A stretch of 64,000 nt of DNA from Frigoriflavimonas asaccharolytica (GTDB lineage: Bacteria; Bacteroidota; Bacteroidia; Flavobacteriales; Weeksellaceae), in contig NZ_JABSNO010000002.1 of the NCBI RefSeq assembly GCF_013294015.1, positions 161,039 through 225,038 of the forward strand, in the 5' to 3' direction. The notes under the pieces are model-generated. The model saw only the letters and a program-made list of their open reading frames with translations. It was not told the DNA's origin and did no database searches. Numbering within the stretch: the first letter of the stretch is position 1; each line of letters begins with the position of its first letter. A program made the position numbers and the translations under genes. Below, piece by piece: positions 41,672 to 51,570 of this stretch.

Positions 41672-44002
41672 ATGAACTATTTAGAAGGATTGAACGAACC
41701 ACAACATGAAGCTGTAACCACTATCAATGGACCATTGATGGTACTTGCAGGTGCAGGTTCTGGGAAAACCCGCGTTCTTACCATGCGTGTAGCGCATCTG
41801 ATAACCAACGGAATAGACCCGTTCAATATTCTTGCGCTTACTTTTACCAACAAAGCTGCAAAGGAAATGAAAATTAGAATTGCAAAAGTGGTAGGTAATA
41901 GCGAAGCAAAAGCACTCTGGATGGGAACTTTTCACTCCGTGTTTGCTAGAATTTTGCGTAGTGAAGGGCATCAATTAGGTTTTCCTTCCAATTTTACGAT
42001 CTATGATCAGCAAGATTCTTTAAATGTACTCAAAAAAGCCATCAAAGATTTGGCTTTGGATTCAGATCTATATAAGCCAAAGAAAGTTCAAAATAGAATT
42101 TCGCAGTACAAGAATAATTTAATTACCGTAAAAGCCTACTACAACAATCTAGATTTGATTGAAGCAGATGAAAAAGCAAATATGCGGAAAATGGGCGATA
42201 TCTACCAAAAATATGTAGAAGCATGCTACAGAAATGGAGCCATGGATTTTGACGATTTACTCTTAAGAACCAACGAATTGCTTACAAGGTTTCCCGTAAC
42301 TTTGGCAAAATACCAAGATAGATTTAGATATATATTAGTAGATGAGTACCAAGATACCAATCATTCTCAATATTTAATTGTGAAAGCTTTGGCTTCAAAA
42401 TTTGAAAATATTTGTGTGGTAGGAGACGATGCACAATCGATTTATTCTTTTCGTGGTGCAAATATTTATAATATTTTAAATTTTAAGAAAGATTATCCAG
42501 ATGCTGTCACGGTTTCTTTGGAACAAAATTATCGCTCTACGCAAAACATCGTAAATGCTGCCAATGCAGTTATTGCAAAAAATCTTCAACAATTCAAAAA
42601 GAATGTATTTAGTGAAAATGAAGAAGGTGATAAAATAAAAATCTACCGCGCACTTTCTGATGCAGACGAAGCCAATTTTGTGGCAGGAAACATTTGGGAA
42701 ATGCACAATTTCAAACAGAAAAAATTTAGCGATTTTGCAATTTTATACCGCACCAATTCTCAAACCAGAGCTTTTGAAGATGCATTGCGTAGGAAAAACA
42801 TTCCGTACCGAGTTTATGGTGGTTTGAGCTTTTATCAAAGGAAAGAGGTAAAGGATTTGATAGCTTATTTGCGATTATTGGTCAATGAAAACGATGCCGA
42901 AGCCATGATGCGCGTCATCAACTATCCCGTTCGTGGCATTGGAAATACCACACAAAATAAATTGATTGTTTTTGCAGATTCTCAAGGTTTGCCCATTTCA
43001 AAAATTTTGAATGATCTGGGCTATTATGCGCCAAGATTAGGCTTGAATAATGGCATCATCACCAAACTATCAGATTTTTGGAGCATGATAAAAGCCGGGC
43101 AGGTTTTATTGAAAACTGAAGATGTCTACCATGTAACCATGGAAATTGGCAAGCGTTCTGGCTTGATAAAAAACCTAAAAGACGATCAAACTCCCGAAGG
43201 AATTTCCCGTTTAGAAAACGTGCACGAATTGATGAATTCCATGCAGGGTTTCATAGAAGAGCAGCAGCAAGTGGAAGATGGCGACCCAAGTTTGTCTAAT
43301 TTCCTAGAAAATATCGCGCTTTCTGCAGATACACAAAATAAAAAAGACGATGATGATGCGGAAAAAGTATCATTAATGACGATACACCTTTCCAAAGGTT
43401 TGGAATTTCCGGTGGTGCATTTGGTAGGTTTGGAAGAAGATCTTTTCCCAAGTTTTATGAGCTCTAGCACACGAGAAGAACTTGAGGAAGAGCGAAGATT
43501 ATTTTATGTAGCATTAACGAGAGCAGAAAAAAGTGCTTTTTTCACCTACGCAGTTTCAAGATTTCAATGGGGGAAAATTAAAGATTGCGAACCTTCTCGT
43601 TTTTTGAGCGAAGTAGATGGTAAATTTTTAGAATTGATAAATCCAGCAGTAGAAAGCAGATTGATCAATCATTCTGGCTTGCAATCCAATATTTTTGGAG
43701 ACGAAAGTTTTTCTTCACCTTTCTTGAAAAAGAAAGAAGCCAAAAAAACCTTGCAAAAAGAAGCCAGCACATTGGTTGCAAAAAATTTAAAACCACTGAG
43801 CACCGCAAAAATCATCAATCCAAGTGGACAATCTTCGGAAGATATTGAAGTGGGAGACAGCGTTCGTCATGATCGTTTTGGCGTGGGGAAAGTAGAATTT
43901 CTAGATGGAAGCGATCCTGCAAACGTCAAAGCAAAAGTGATTTTCCAATATGAAGGCGAGAAAAATTTAATCTTAAAATTTGCGAAACTGACGAAGATTT
44001 AG
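41672..44002 (+). CDS. pcrA: UvrD/PcrA-type DNA helicase
   Basis: Encodes 776 aa of superfamily 1A. Motif Q/I: LNEPQHEAVT and AGAGSGKTRVLTMR; Ia: ALTFTNKAAKEMK; II: ILVDEYQDTN; III: VVGDDAQSIYSFRGA; IV: EQNYRSTQNI; V: VSLMTIHLSKGLEFPVV; VI: LFYVALTRAEKSAF. A C-terminal module (VGDSVRHDRFGVGKVEFLDG) is the usual PcrA/UvrD tail that binds RNA polymerase. It unwinds DNA 3'-5' in excision and mismatch repair and clears RecA. Full length. Confidence 0.95.
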   Translation: MNYLEGLNEPQHEAVTTINGPLMVLAGAGSGKTRVLTMRVAHLITNGIDPFNILALTFTNKAAKEMKIRIAKVVGNSEAKALWMGTFHSVFARILRSEGHQLGFPSNFTIYDQQDSLNVLKKAIKDLALDSDLYKPKKVQNRISQYKNNLITVKAYYNNLDLIEADEKANMRKMGDIYQKYVEACYRNGAMDFDDLLLRTNELLTRFPVTLAKYQDRFRYILVDEYQDTNHSQYLIVKALASKFENICVVGDDAQSIYSFRGANIYNILNFKKDYPDAVTVSLEQNYRSTQNIVNAANAVIAKNLQQFKKNVFSENEEGDKIKIYRALSDADEANFVAGNIWEMHNFKQKKFSDFAILYRTNSQTRAFEDALRRKNIPYRVYGGLSFYQRKEVKDLIAYLRLLVNENDAEAMMRVINYPVRGIGNTTQNKLIVFADSQGLPISKILNDLGYYAPRLGLNNGIITKLSDFWSMIKAGQVLLKTEDVYHVTMEIGKRSGLIKNLKDDQTPEGISRLENVHELMNSMQGFIEEQQQVEDGDPSLSNFLENIALSADTQNKKDDDDAEKVSLMTIHLSKGLEFPVVHLVGLEEDLFPSFMSSSTREELEEERRLFYVALTRAEKSAFFTYAVSRFQWGKIKDCEPSRFLSEVDGKFLELINPAVESRLINHSGLQSNIFGDESFSSPFLKKKEAKKTLQKEASTLVAKNLKPLSTAKIINPSGQSSEDIEVGDSVRHDRFGVGKVEFLDGSDPANVKAKVIFQYEGEKNLILKFAKLTKI

Positions 44003-44089
44003 GATCTGCGATTTCACAGTTTAATTATAGGTTTTAAAGTAAGTTGCAGATTTTCATCAATACAATTTATTCTAAATTCATTCCCTTTT

Positions 44090-44251
44090 TCATTTGGGGG
44101 TCCAACCTTTATTTATAGCATGTAGAATAGCTTGTTTTATAATATCTGGTGTAATTTGGATCCTTTGAAATAATGATGTTGAGTCTCTTTTGAAATCTTC
44201 TTCTGTTTGAAATTTTTGTATGTGATAATTAAATGAAACTGAATTACAAAT
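44090..44251 (-). pseudogene. Possible C-terminal gene remnant
   Basis: An open stretch of 53 codons with no ATG reads NSVSFNYHIQKFQTEEDF, then SLFQRIQITPDIIKQAILHA and INKGWTPK before TGA (44090-44092). The ITPDIIKQAILHAINKGW pattern is protein-like (a repeated C-terminal motif in Bacteroidota hypotheticals, from memory). It lacks a start and upstream sequence, so I read it as debris of a lost gene. Confidence 0.35.
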
Positions 44252-44285
44252 TTATGGAATGAATATTTATTCTTTTGCTCACCTA

Positions 44286-45230
44286 TTATTTCTGTTTAGA
44301 AAAACGATAGGACAATCGAAAAGTTCTGCGGATTTTTTTAAAATTAGAAAATTTTACTTTGTTGGTAAAGAAATCGTAATTGTTGGAAATTAATTTAAAA
44401 TTCAGAAGATTTTGATACAAAAGTTTGGAATAGGTCGGGAAATTAGATTTTTTTAAAAATGTGTTATCCAAGGCAGAAAAATATTGTACATTTTTAGACG
44501 ATTCGCTTATTTGGGAAAATGCAAAAGCGTTGGAAGAAACGTATTTATAGTAGTTCATCCTCATTATGGTGGAAGTACTCTTTGGATGTTGGCGAAAATA
44601 AACCAAAGATTGATCCAAGTATTTTATTCTTCCTTTATCTAACAATAGAAGCGTGAGAACATAATCAAAATAGAGATTTTTTTTGTCTACAATTTTAGAC
44701 ATTCTATCTTTGATTCTAGGAATTTGATGGGTTTTTATTAAAATTGTATGTCCCGCAACGATGTTTTTTAAGGCCAGTTCTATTGGCGAATTGTAATATT
44801 TTTTAATATTATCTGGGTTTCTTTTGGTTGCATGTTTAGAATTAATGTTGAGCTCACCATACAAAAGAAAGGAATTTGTGAAATTCATAAATACGTTTTC
44901 CTTTTCTTGCATTAAATCTTTCAACTGAATTTCTATTTTATTTTTCAGCCAAACATCATCTTGATCTGCAAAAAATAGATACTCTGAAGTCACGAAGTCT
45001 AGTCCAGAAAGGAAATTATTGAAGTAGCCTAAATTTTTTTCATTCTGATGAAATTCTATTCTAGCATCAGTTTTCATCATTTTTTTAATGATTTCTACTG
45101 TTCTATCTTGGGAAATATCATCTACTATTATGAGTTTGAAATTCTTATAAGTTTGTGCTAAAATAGATTGTATTTGCTGTTCTAGAAAATCTTCCCCATT
45201 ATAAGTACACATCAAAATTTCAACAAACAT
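44286..45230 (-). CDS. Family 2 glycosyltransferase, rhamnosyltransferase-like
   Basis: Encodes 314 aa. GT-A signatures: EILMCTYNGEDFLEQQIQSI, LIIVDDISQDRTVEI and YLFFADQDDVWLKNKIE, the DxD-like FADQDDVW being typical of bacterial rhamnosyltransferases of the RfbN/WsaF group. The C-terminal part is helical and basic. It adds a sugar during surface glycan synthesis at the membrane. It is far from the 31-37 kb cluster and stands alone. Confidence 0.88.
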   Translation of the reverse strand: MFVEILMCTYNGEDFLEQQIQSILAQTYKNFKLIIVDDISQDRTVEIIKKMMKTDARIEFHQNEKNLGYFNNFLSGLDFVTSEYLFFADQDDVWLKNKIEIQLKDLMQEKENVFMNFTNSFLLYGELNINSKHATKRNPDNIKKYYNSPIELALKNIVAGHTILIKTHQIPRIKDRMSKIVDKKNLYFDYVLTLLLLDKGRIKYLDQSLVYFRQHPKSTSTIMRMNYYKYVSSNAFAFSQISESSKNVQYFSALDNTFLKKSNFPTYSKLLYQNLLNFKLISNNYDFFTNKVKFSNFKKIRRTFRLSYRFSKQK

Positions 45231-45315
45231 TTTAGCAGATTTTTTATCAAATAATTTAGTTCATTTGATTTTATTTCTGCAAAAATACAAACAATATTAT
45301 ATCTTTTTATGATTA

Positions 45316-45849
45316 TCACATAGAAACTGTGGGTTCTAAACATTTCCCCTCAATAAATTTTTGATGTTTAGCATTTTCCAAATAGTTCACTTTTTTTGAT
45401 TTAGGTTTATAGAAAATCTTGAAAACTTCCGTAGAAAATCTATCTTTTTTTTCTGGAGTGAAGGTGAGAATATTTTTTTCTAATGTGGAAACACCTTCTA
45501 TAAATTGCATAGTTTGCGTATTCATTATCAGATATCCTTTTTTCTCAGCCTCTTCCACTTTCACGGGATCTGCTGTAGATGTTGTTTTTATGATTCTTGC
45601 ATTTTTGGATGGCCATCCAGATTCTATCAAGGTTTCTGTGTAATGAATAAGGGACTCTTTTTTTTCTTCCTCTTTTAAAACGAAACATTTATTAGAATCT
45701 TCTTGTAAAAGTGTCTTGTATTCTTCGGAATATTCTATCACAGCTGGTGGTTCTGGTGGTGGTGGAGGAGGAAGTTTTTTGCCTGTCTTTTTTTGCGCAA
45801 AAACCATCGTAGAAAGTAAAAGCAGGAAAATTAAATATAGATTTTTCAT
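45316..45849 (-). CDS. Secreted protein with proline run
   Basis: Encodes 177 aa with a signal peptide (VFA-QKK), then KKLPPPPPPEPPAV, a proline run that could span a gap or be disordered, and a beta-rich remainder (GYLIMNTQTMQFIEGVS, TPEKKDRFSTEVFKIF). No family recognised. Likely exported and monocistronic between two envelope-related genes. Confidence 0.6.
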   Translation of the reverse strand: MKNLYLIFLLLLSTMVFAQKKTGKKLPPPPPPEPPAVIEYSEEYKTLLQEDSNKCFVLKEEEKKESLIHYTETLIESGWPSKNARIIKTTSTADPVKVEEAEKKGYLIMNTQTMQFIEGVSTLEKNILTFTPEKKDRFSTEVFKIFYKPKSKKVNYLENAKHQKFIEGKCLEPTVSM

Positions 45850-45888
45850 TTGTTTAAATTAATTTTTTGTGATCTGCAATGTAAGAAT

Positions 45889-46419
45889 TTATATTAATTC
45901 AATTTTATCTATTACTAGCTCAAATTTTTCTTGTTTGCTATTAGCAATTAAAAAAGCAATTTCTTCCATAGAATTTTCGGAAAAATTGGGAATATCTAGT
46001 TTTCTACCTCTAAACGAGGGATAGAATACATTCAGTGGAATTTCAATCGTTTGCCAACTTCCATCGGTAGAAAATGTGTGGATGTAAGAATAAGATTCTA
46101 CAGATTTGGCTTTAATTCTAAATTGATAGTCTTTCCCGTCGCCTTTCACTTTCAAAGATATTTTGGCGTTATTTTTTACAAATATTTTATCAAAATTATA
46201 CTTCACAGAAGAGAATCCACCATTATTTTCCAAGGAAACCAGACCTTTGAAAATTCCGTGACCTTCGGCATTTAAACCAAAAGTACCCAAAGATTTTCCG
46301 CCCATTACCACATCGTCTACAACTTGCCAATTGCTAAGTTTAGCATCAGCATTAAAATCAAATATTGTTTGTGAGTTCATATTTATAAATATACAAAAGA
46401 TGAATAGTAGATATTTCAA
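45889..46419 (-). CDS. CIA30 family protein
   Basis: Encodes 176 aa of the CIA30 family: FNADAKLSNWQVVDDVVMGG is the classic start (W-x-VNDxVMGGxS), then GIFKGLVSLENNGGFSSVKY and a C-terminal galactose-binding-like strand set ending FELVIDKIELI. In mitochondria CIA30 assists complex I assembly; bacterial members are mostly uncharacterised. The N terminus looks like a weak signal peptide (LFIFCIFINMNS). Alone in its unit. Confidence 0.8.
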   Translation of the reverse strand: MKYLLFIFCIFINMNSQTIFDFNADAKLSNWQVVDDVVMGGKSLGTFGLNAEGHGIFKGLVSLENNGGFSSVKYNFDKIFVKNNAKISLKVKGDGKDYQFRIKAKSVESYSYIHTFSTDGSWQTIEIPLNVFYPSFRGRKLDIPNFSENSMEEIAFLIANSKQEKFELVIDKIELI

Positions 46420-46542
46420 AGTGCAATTGTTTTTAAATTTTGCAGTGTTAAATTTAAGTTATAAAATTACTACAAAATTTCTGTACAAAAAAAACAGTTT
46501 AAAAATCACAGATATCCATTTTCTCATCTTTCAAATAATGTG

Positions 46543-46550
46543 TACTTTTG
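46543..46550 (+). promoter_or_regulatory. TACTTTTG -7 box before ABC-F gene
   Basis: TACTTTTGCA 38 bp upstream of the GTG start matches TAnnTTTG; no clear TTTG at 19-23 nt upstream. Confidence 0.35.
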
Positions 46551-46588
46551 CAAATTGTTAAAATCATTCATTTTAAAAATATAAAATC

Positions 46589-48511
46589 GTGCTTTCAGTT
46601 CAAAGTTTAGGTCTTCATCATTCAGGAAATTATTTATTTTCAAACGTCAATTTCACCATCAAAAAAGATGATAAAATAGGTTTGGTTGGTAAAAATGGAG
46701 CTGGAAAATCTACCATATTAAAAATGTTCACCGGAGAAATTAATTTCTACGAAGGAACCATCGTTCCGGAAGGAAATATTACCATCGGTTTTTTGAAACA
46801 AGATTTAGATTTTGTGAAAGGAAGAACGGTGTGGAATGAGACCATGCAAGCTTTTGAAAAAGTGAATGAGCTGAAAAATGAATTGGATGAAGTGAATATT
46901 CAGTTGACGACAAGAACCGACTATGAAAGTGATTCTTATGATCAACTCATCCAAAAAATGACGGATCTGAATGATCTTCTGATGCATCATGACGCTTATA
47001 ATTTGGAAGGTGATGTAGAAAAAGTGTTGTTTGGTCTTGGTTTTAAAGCAAATGATTTTCATAAAATTACCGACGAATTTTCTGGTGGTTGGAGAATGAG
47101 AATAGAATTAGCAAAACTTCTACTTCAAAAAAATGATTTGATGCTTCTGGATGAGCCAACCAACCATTTGGATATGGAATCTATCATTTGGCTAGAATCT
47201 TTTTTGAAAGAATATAATGGAGCAATTGTTCTTGTAAGCCACGATAAGCAGTTTATGACGGCAGTTTGCAATAGAACTTTTGATATTAATAATAAAAAAA
47301 TTGACGACTATAAAGCCAACTATACCAAATATTTAGAATTAAGTATTGAGCGGAAAGAGAAGCAAATTCAAGCGAAGAAAAATCAGGATGTAGAAATAAA
47401 GCAGATGGAAGATAATATCAACCGTTTTCGTGCTTCTGCAACCAAATCTTCATTTGCGCAATCTTTAATAAAAAAATTAGATAAATTAGATCGTATTGAA
47501 GTAGATACAGATGATGTTTCTAAATTCAATATTCGTTTCGTACAATCTGTAGTTCCCGGAAAAATAGTTTTTGAAGCCAAAAATTTAGGAAAAGCTTATG
47601 GAAAGAAACAAGTTTTTGATGGGGTAGATTTCTTCGTAGAAAGAGGTGAAAAAATTGCACTTCTTGGTCAAAATGGTCAAGGAAAAACTACTCTTGCAAA
47701 AATTTTATCAGGAGAAATCAATGATTATTCTGGAGAATGGAATTTGGGACATAACGTAAATATCGGCTATTTTGCACAAAACCAAGAAGAAGTTTTGACG
47801 CCAAATAAAACCGTTTTGGAAGAAGCAGAAGATGCTGCAACCGAAGAAACAAGACCAAGAGTTCGAGATTTGCTGGGAAGTTTCCTTTTTCAAGGGGATG
47901 ATGTAACGAAGAAAACAAAAGTACTTTCTGGTGGAGAAAGAAACCGTTTGGCTTTGTGTAAATTATTACTGCGTCCATTCAATGTTTTGATTATGGATGA
48001 GCCAACCAATCACTTGGATATTCAATCTAAGGAAATCATCAAAATGGCTTTGAATAAATATGAAGGAACTTTGATTGTTATTTCTCACGATAGAGAATTT
48101 CTGCAAGGAGTTGCAGATAAGATTTTCGAATTTAGAGATGGATCTATGAAAGAATTTTTAGGAGATATTAATGAATATTTAACCTACCGCCAAAAAGAAT
48201 CTATCCGAGAAATTTCTGCAGAAAGATCTAAACTTCAAGAGTCTAAAGCTGAAAGAGAATTGGAAGCAAGCAAACCAATTGTAGAGAAAGAACCAGCTTT
48301 TGAATCTAAAGAGCAAAAAGTTTTAAAAAATAAACTTCAAAAAACGGAGGAGAAAATTGCTGATTTCGAGAAAACCATCAAAAAATTGGAGAGAGAATTT
48401 ACTCAAAAAAATCCTTCGGCAAAGGAATTAGAAGATTATGAATTGCTAAAAGAAGATCTCGCAAAAGAACTTCAACTGTGGGAAGATATAGCCCTAGAAA
48501 TGGAAAATTAA
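46589..48511 (+). CDS. ABC-F family ATPase
   Basis: Encodes 640 aa from a GTG start (46589; no in-frame ATG earlier). Two ABC domains without membrane parts: Walker A GKNGAGKST and GQNGQGKTT, signatures FSGGWRMRIELAK and LSGGERNRLALCK, Walker B LMLLDEPTNHLD and VLIMDEPTNHLD. A charged linker separates them, and the C terminus has a coiled coil (ELEASKPIV to LEREFTQKN). ABC-F proteins work on the ribosome to rescue or modulate translation. Coupled expression with trigger factor is not evident; 100 nt and a promoter separate them. Confidence 0.93.
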   Translation: MLSVQSLGLHHSGNYLFSNVNFTIKKDDKIGLVGKNGAGKSTILKMFTGEINFYEGTIVPEGNITIGFLKQDLDFVKGRTVWNETMQAFEKVNELKNELDEVNIQLTTRTDYESDSYDQLIQKMTDLNDLLMHHDAYNLEGDVEKVLFGLGFKANDFHKITDEFSGGWRMRIELAKLLLQKNDLMLLDEPTNHLDMESIIWLESFLKEYNGAIVLVSHDKQFMTAVCNRTFDINNKKIDDYKANYTKYLELSIERKEKQIQAKKNQDVEIKQMEDNINRFRASATKSSFAQSLIKKLDKLDRIEVDTDDVSKFNIRFVQSVVPGKIVFEAKNLGKAYGKKQVFDGVDFFVERGEKIALLGQNGQGKTTLAKILSGEINDYSGEWNLGHNVNIGYFAQNQEEVLTPNKTVLEEAEDAATEETRPRVRDLLGSFLFQGDDVTKKTKVLSGGERNRLALCKLLLRPFNVLIMDEPTNHLDIQSKEIIKMALNKYEGTLIVISHDREFLQGVADKIFEFRDGSMKEFLGDINEYLTYRQKESIREISAERSKLQESKAERELEASKPIVEKEPAFESKEQKVLKNKLQKTEEKIADFEKTIKKLEREFTQKNPSAKELEDYELLKEDLAKELQLWEDIALEMEN

Positions 48512-48582
48512 TTTAAATATAACAAAAAATAACATTAACATTTCTTTAGCGTAAAGCAAATCGCTATTCGAAAAAAAATTGC

Positions 48583-48590
48583 TATTTTTG
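48583..48590 (+). promoter_or_regulatory. TATTTTTG -7 box of trigger factor gene
   Basis: TATTTTTGCAACC, a classical -7 sequence, lies 22 bp before the ATG at 48612. No TTTG at the usual distance. Confidence 0.4.
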
Positions 48591-48611
48591 CAACCTAAAA
48601 TTTTATAGAAA

Positions 48612-49985
48612 ATGAACGTTACTAAACAAAATCACGATGATGTAAGTGCACTACTTACTGTAACTATCGATAATGCAGATTATAAAACGAAAGTAGAAAA
48701 GCAACTTCACAATTATGCAAAATCTGCAAATATCCCTGGTTTTAGAAAGGGAAAAGTGCCAATGAGCATGGTGAAAAAGCAATATGAAGCGCCAATTGCT
48801 TATGAAGAAATTAATAAATTGGTGAGCGAATCTTTAAACGGATTCATTAACGAAAATAAATTGCGTTTGGTAGGGCAGCCAGTTCCTATTCCTGTAGACG
48901 ATTTCGATTATAAAAAAGAACAACTTTCTGTTGGTTTTGAAGTTGGTTTTGAACCTGAATTCACCATAGATTTAGCTAAATATAAAGCAAAATTCTACAA
49001 AGTTGAAGCATCTGACAAAGAAGTTTCTCAATCTATAGAAAATATGCAAAAGCGTTTTGCTGAGCAAATTCCACAAGATAAAATTGGTAAAGATTCTCAC
49101 ATCAATGTAGAAATCAAACAAGTTGTAGAAGCAGAAGCAGAAGGTGAGCACATTCATCAGCCGAAAAATGTAACCATAAACGCGGAACATAAAGATGCAT
49201 TCAAGATGTTGAAATCTATGAAAATGGATGAAACTCTACGTGTAAGCAAAGCAGATCTTCTTGCGAATGAAGATTTGGCAAAGGCATTTAGTTTTTCTAA
49301 GCCAGAGCTAGAGCAATTGCATCATGATGAAGTAGAATTGACTGTGAAGGATTTCTACGGAACGAAAAACCATGCATTAGATCAAGATCTTTTTGATAAA
49401 GTTTATGGTAAAGACGAAATAAAAACTGAAGAAGAACTGAAAACGAAAGTAAAAACTGAATTGGATGAATATTTTCAGCAAAATGCAGATGTTCATTTTG
49501 TAAATCAAGTTTTAGCTGAACTTAATGAGAAAGAAGAAATTCAACTTCCAGATGCTTTCTTAATCAAATGGTTGATGTTTAATAATGAAAACATTAAAAC
49601 TGAAGATCAAGCAAAAGAAGTTTTTCAAGCAGAAAAAAATCAATTAAAATTTCAGATTATTGAAGGTAAATTGATGAATGATAACGATGTAAAAATCGAT
49701 TATGCAGATATTCTTTCACAAGCAGAACAAGCAATACGCAATCAAATGGCAATGTATGGTTTGCATCATATTGCAGATGAAGAAGTACAAAAATATGCTG
49801 CCGAAATGTTGAAAAGTGAAGATCAAGTGAAGCAAATTTCTCAAGAAGTTGCGATGAATAAACTAAAAGACGTGATTTTAGAAAAAGCTACCAAAGAAGA
49901 AGTAGTTATTTCTCACGATGAATTTTTAGAAATCATCAAAGCAGAAAATGAAAAAAATGAAGCTGTAGCAGCAGAAAATGCTTAA
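48612..49985 (+). CDS. tig: Trigger factor
   Basis: Encodes 457 aa. The ribosome-binding signature G43-F-R-K-G-K-V-P50 is present in the N-terminal domain. The middle PPIase region is divergent, as is normal for Bacteroidota trigger factors, and a long helical C-terminal arm domain ends EVVISHDEFLEIIKAENEKN. It shields nascent chains emerging from the ribosome. Followed by a strong terminator. Confidence 0.93.
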   Translation: MNVTKQNHDDVSALLTVTIDNADYKTKVEKQLHNYAKSANIPGFRKGKVPMSMVKKQYEAPIAYEEINKLVSESLNGFINENKLRLVGQPVPIPVDDFDYKKEQLSVGFEVGFEPEFTIDLAKYKAKFYKVEASDKEVSQSIENMQKRFAEQIPQDKIGKDSHINVEIKQVVEAEAEGEHIHQPKNVTINAEHKDAFKMLKSMKMDETLRVSKADLLANEDLAKAFSFSKPELEQLHHDEVELTVKDFYGTKNHALDQDLFDKVYGKDEIKTEEELKTKVKTELDEYFQQNADVHFVNQVLAELNEKEEIQLPDAFLIKWLMFNNENIKTEDQAKEVFQAEKNQLKFQIIEGKLMNDNDVKIDYADILSQAEQAIRNQMAMYGLHHIADEEVQKYAAEMLKSEDQVKQISQEVAMNKLKDVILEKATKEEVVISHDEFLEIIKAENEKNEAVAAENA

Positions 49986-50011
49986 GTTTTATTAATTTAT
50001 TTTAAAATATT

Positions 50012-50047
50012 AAATCCGCAAAATTTATTTTTTGCGGATTTTTTTTG
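50012..50047. terminator. Bidirectional terminator
   Basis: AAATCCGCAAAA and TTTTGCGGATTT form a long stem closed by a short T-rich loop, followed by T8. Between tig (+) and tyrA (-). Confidence 0.92.
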
Positions 50048-50074
50048 TTTAATATTTCTTGCGGTTGATAATTT

Positions 50075-50917
50075 CTACTTCAAAATTCCTCTTATTTTGT
50101 TTGCATTGCTGATCAATTCTTCCAAATATTCGAAATTGTCTTTCTCTAGTGCAGATTTAAATTTGCGAAGTTGTGAGATATGCTCATTCAAAACATCCAA
50201 CACATTTTCTTTGTTTTGCTTAAATATAGGAACCCACATTTCTGGATGAGATTTTGCCAAACGTACGGTGCTACTAAAACCAGAGCTCGCTAATTGAAAT
50301 ATGGTATCTTCTTCCTTTTCCTTTTCTAATACTGTATTTGCCAATGCATAAGAAGTAATATGGGATATATGGGAAATATAAGCGGTGTGAATATCATGAT
50401 CTTCGGAAGACATATAAAGAAGATTCATTTCTAGATTTTCGTAGACTTTTTTTACAAGTTCTAAAGAATCCGTAGCAGAATTTTCTGCCTCGCAAATTAC
50501 AGCAGCTCTACCACCAAACGCATCTGAAGTTGCAGCTCCTGGACCAGAATTTTCTGTTCCCCACATTGGGTGAGACGCCACAAAACGGGATTTGTTGATG
50601 TGGTTTTTTATGCCTTTTGTAATTTCAAATTTTGTAGAACCAACATCCATCACCGTTTGATTTTCTGTACAAAAATCAAGAATTTTCGGCAATAATTTCT
50701 GAGATGAATCTACGGGAATTGCGAGAATTATTAAATCTGAATTTTTAATTGCAAATTCCAAATTTACAGCTTCATCTATTATTTTTAATTCTAATGCTTT
50801 GTGAAGGTTTTGTTCATTGAAATCTACCCCATATATTTTGCTTGCAAATTGCTGATTTTTCAGCTTTAAAGCCATCGAACCACCTATCAATCCGACTCCA
50901 ATTATCGTTACTGTCAT
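50075..50917 (-). CDS. tyrA: Prephenate dehydrogenase
   Basis: Encodes 280 aa. IIGVGLIGGSMALKLK is the NAD-binding Rossmann loop; VMDVGSTKFEITK and SHPMWGTENSGPGAA hold the conserved GS-T-K and catalytic His/ substrate residues. It converts prephenate to 4-hydroxyphenylpyruvate for tyrosine synthesis; arogenate as substrate cannot be excluded. No other aromatic genes are adjacent. Its terminator is shared with tig. Confidence 0.9.
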   Translation of the reverse strand: MTVTIIGVGLIGGSMALKLKNQQFASKIYGVDFNEQNLHKALELKIIDEAVNLEFAIKNSDLIILAIPVDSSQKLLPKILDFCTENQTVMDVGSTKFEITKGIKNHINKSRFVASHPMWGTENSGPGAATSDAFGGRAAVICEAENSATDSLELVKKVYENLEMNLLYMSSEDHDIHTAYISHISHITSYALANTVLEKEKEEDTIFQLASSGFSSTVRLAKSHPEMWVPIFKQNKENVLDVLNEHISQLRKFKSALEKDNFEYLEELISNANKIRGILK

Positions 50918-50980
50918 TATTTTAACTACTGTATTATTTTTTATTCCAAAATTTTATATTTTAAAATAAAGCTGATTATT

Positions 50981-51568
50981 TTATTTTGATCCAAACTCCT
51001 TTTTCCATTCATCTGCGGCATCGGAAAGTGTTTGATAGAATTCTTCACCATATTTTCTTATCAATGGCGTTTTCACGAATTTGTAAACAGGAACTTTCAA
51101 TTCTTTTCCTAGCGCACAAGCTGGGCTACAAATAGGCCATTCATCATAATTAAAAGCTGTGAATGTAGCGTATTCTTTCACACGAATAGGGTAGAGGTGG
51201 CAAGATATCGGCTTTTGATAGTCTATCACTCCATCTTCATACGCTTTTTCTATACCGCATTTTGTGATTCCTTTTGCATCGTAGGTTACGTAGGAGCATT
51301 GTTTCCCTTCCACCATTGGCGTCACGTAATCTCCATCTCGTGCATCAATTTCCCATTTCCCCTGCTTTTCTATGCTTTCTATACCTTCTGCTGTTAGGTA
51401 GGGTTTTACTTTATCGTAGATTTCGTCCAAAATTTTTGTTTCATTCTCATCTAGTGGTGCTCCTACATCGCCTTCTACACAGCAAGCTCCCTTGCATTTA
51501 CTTAGGTTGCACACAAATTCTTCTGAGAAAATTTCTTCAGAGATAAGTTTATCTTCTATTAATACCAT
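50981..51568 (-). CDS. DUF3109 family protein
   Basis: Encodes 195 aa with many Cys: CNLSKCKGACCVEGDVGAPL near the N terminus, then CSYV, CGIEKAYEDG, CHLYPIRV and CSPACALG. This is the DUF3109 pattern, thought to bind an iron-sulfur cluster or zinc; function unknown. It lies 2 nt downstream of the DUF6427 gene, so both share a transcript. Confidence 0.88.
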   Translation of the reverse strand: MVLIEDKLISEEIFSEEFVCNLSKCKGACCVEGDVGAPLDENETKILDEIYDKVKPYLTAEGIESIEKQGKWEIDARDGDYVTPMVEGKQCSYVTYDAKGITKCGIEKAYEDGVIDYQKPISCHLYPIRVKEYATFTAFNYDEWPICSPACALGKELKVPVYKFVKTPLIRKYGEEFYQTLSDAADEWKKEFGSK

Positions 51569-51570
51569 GG

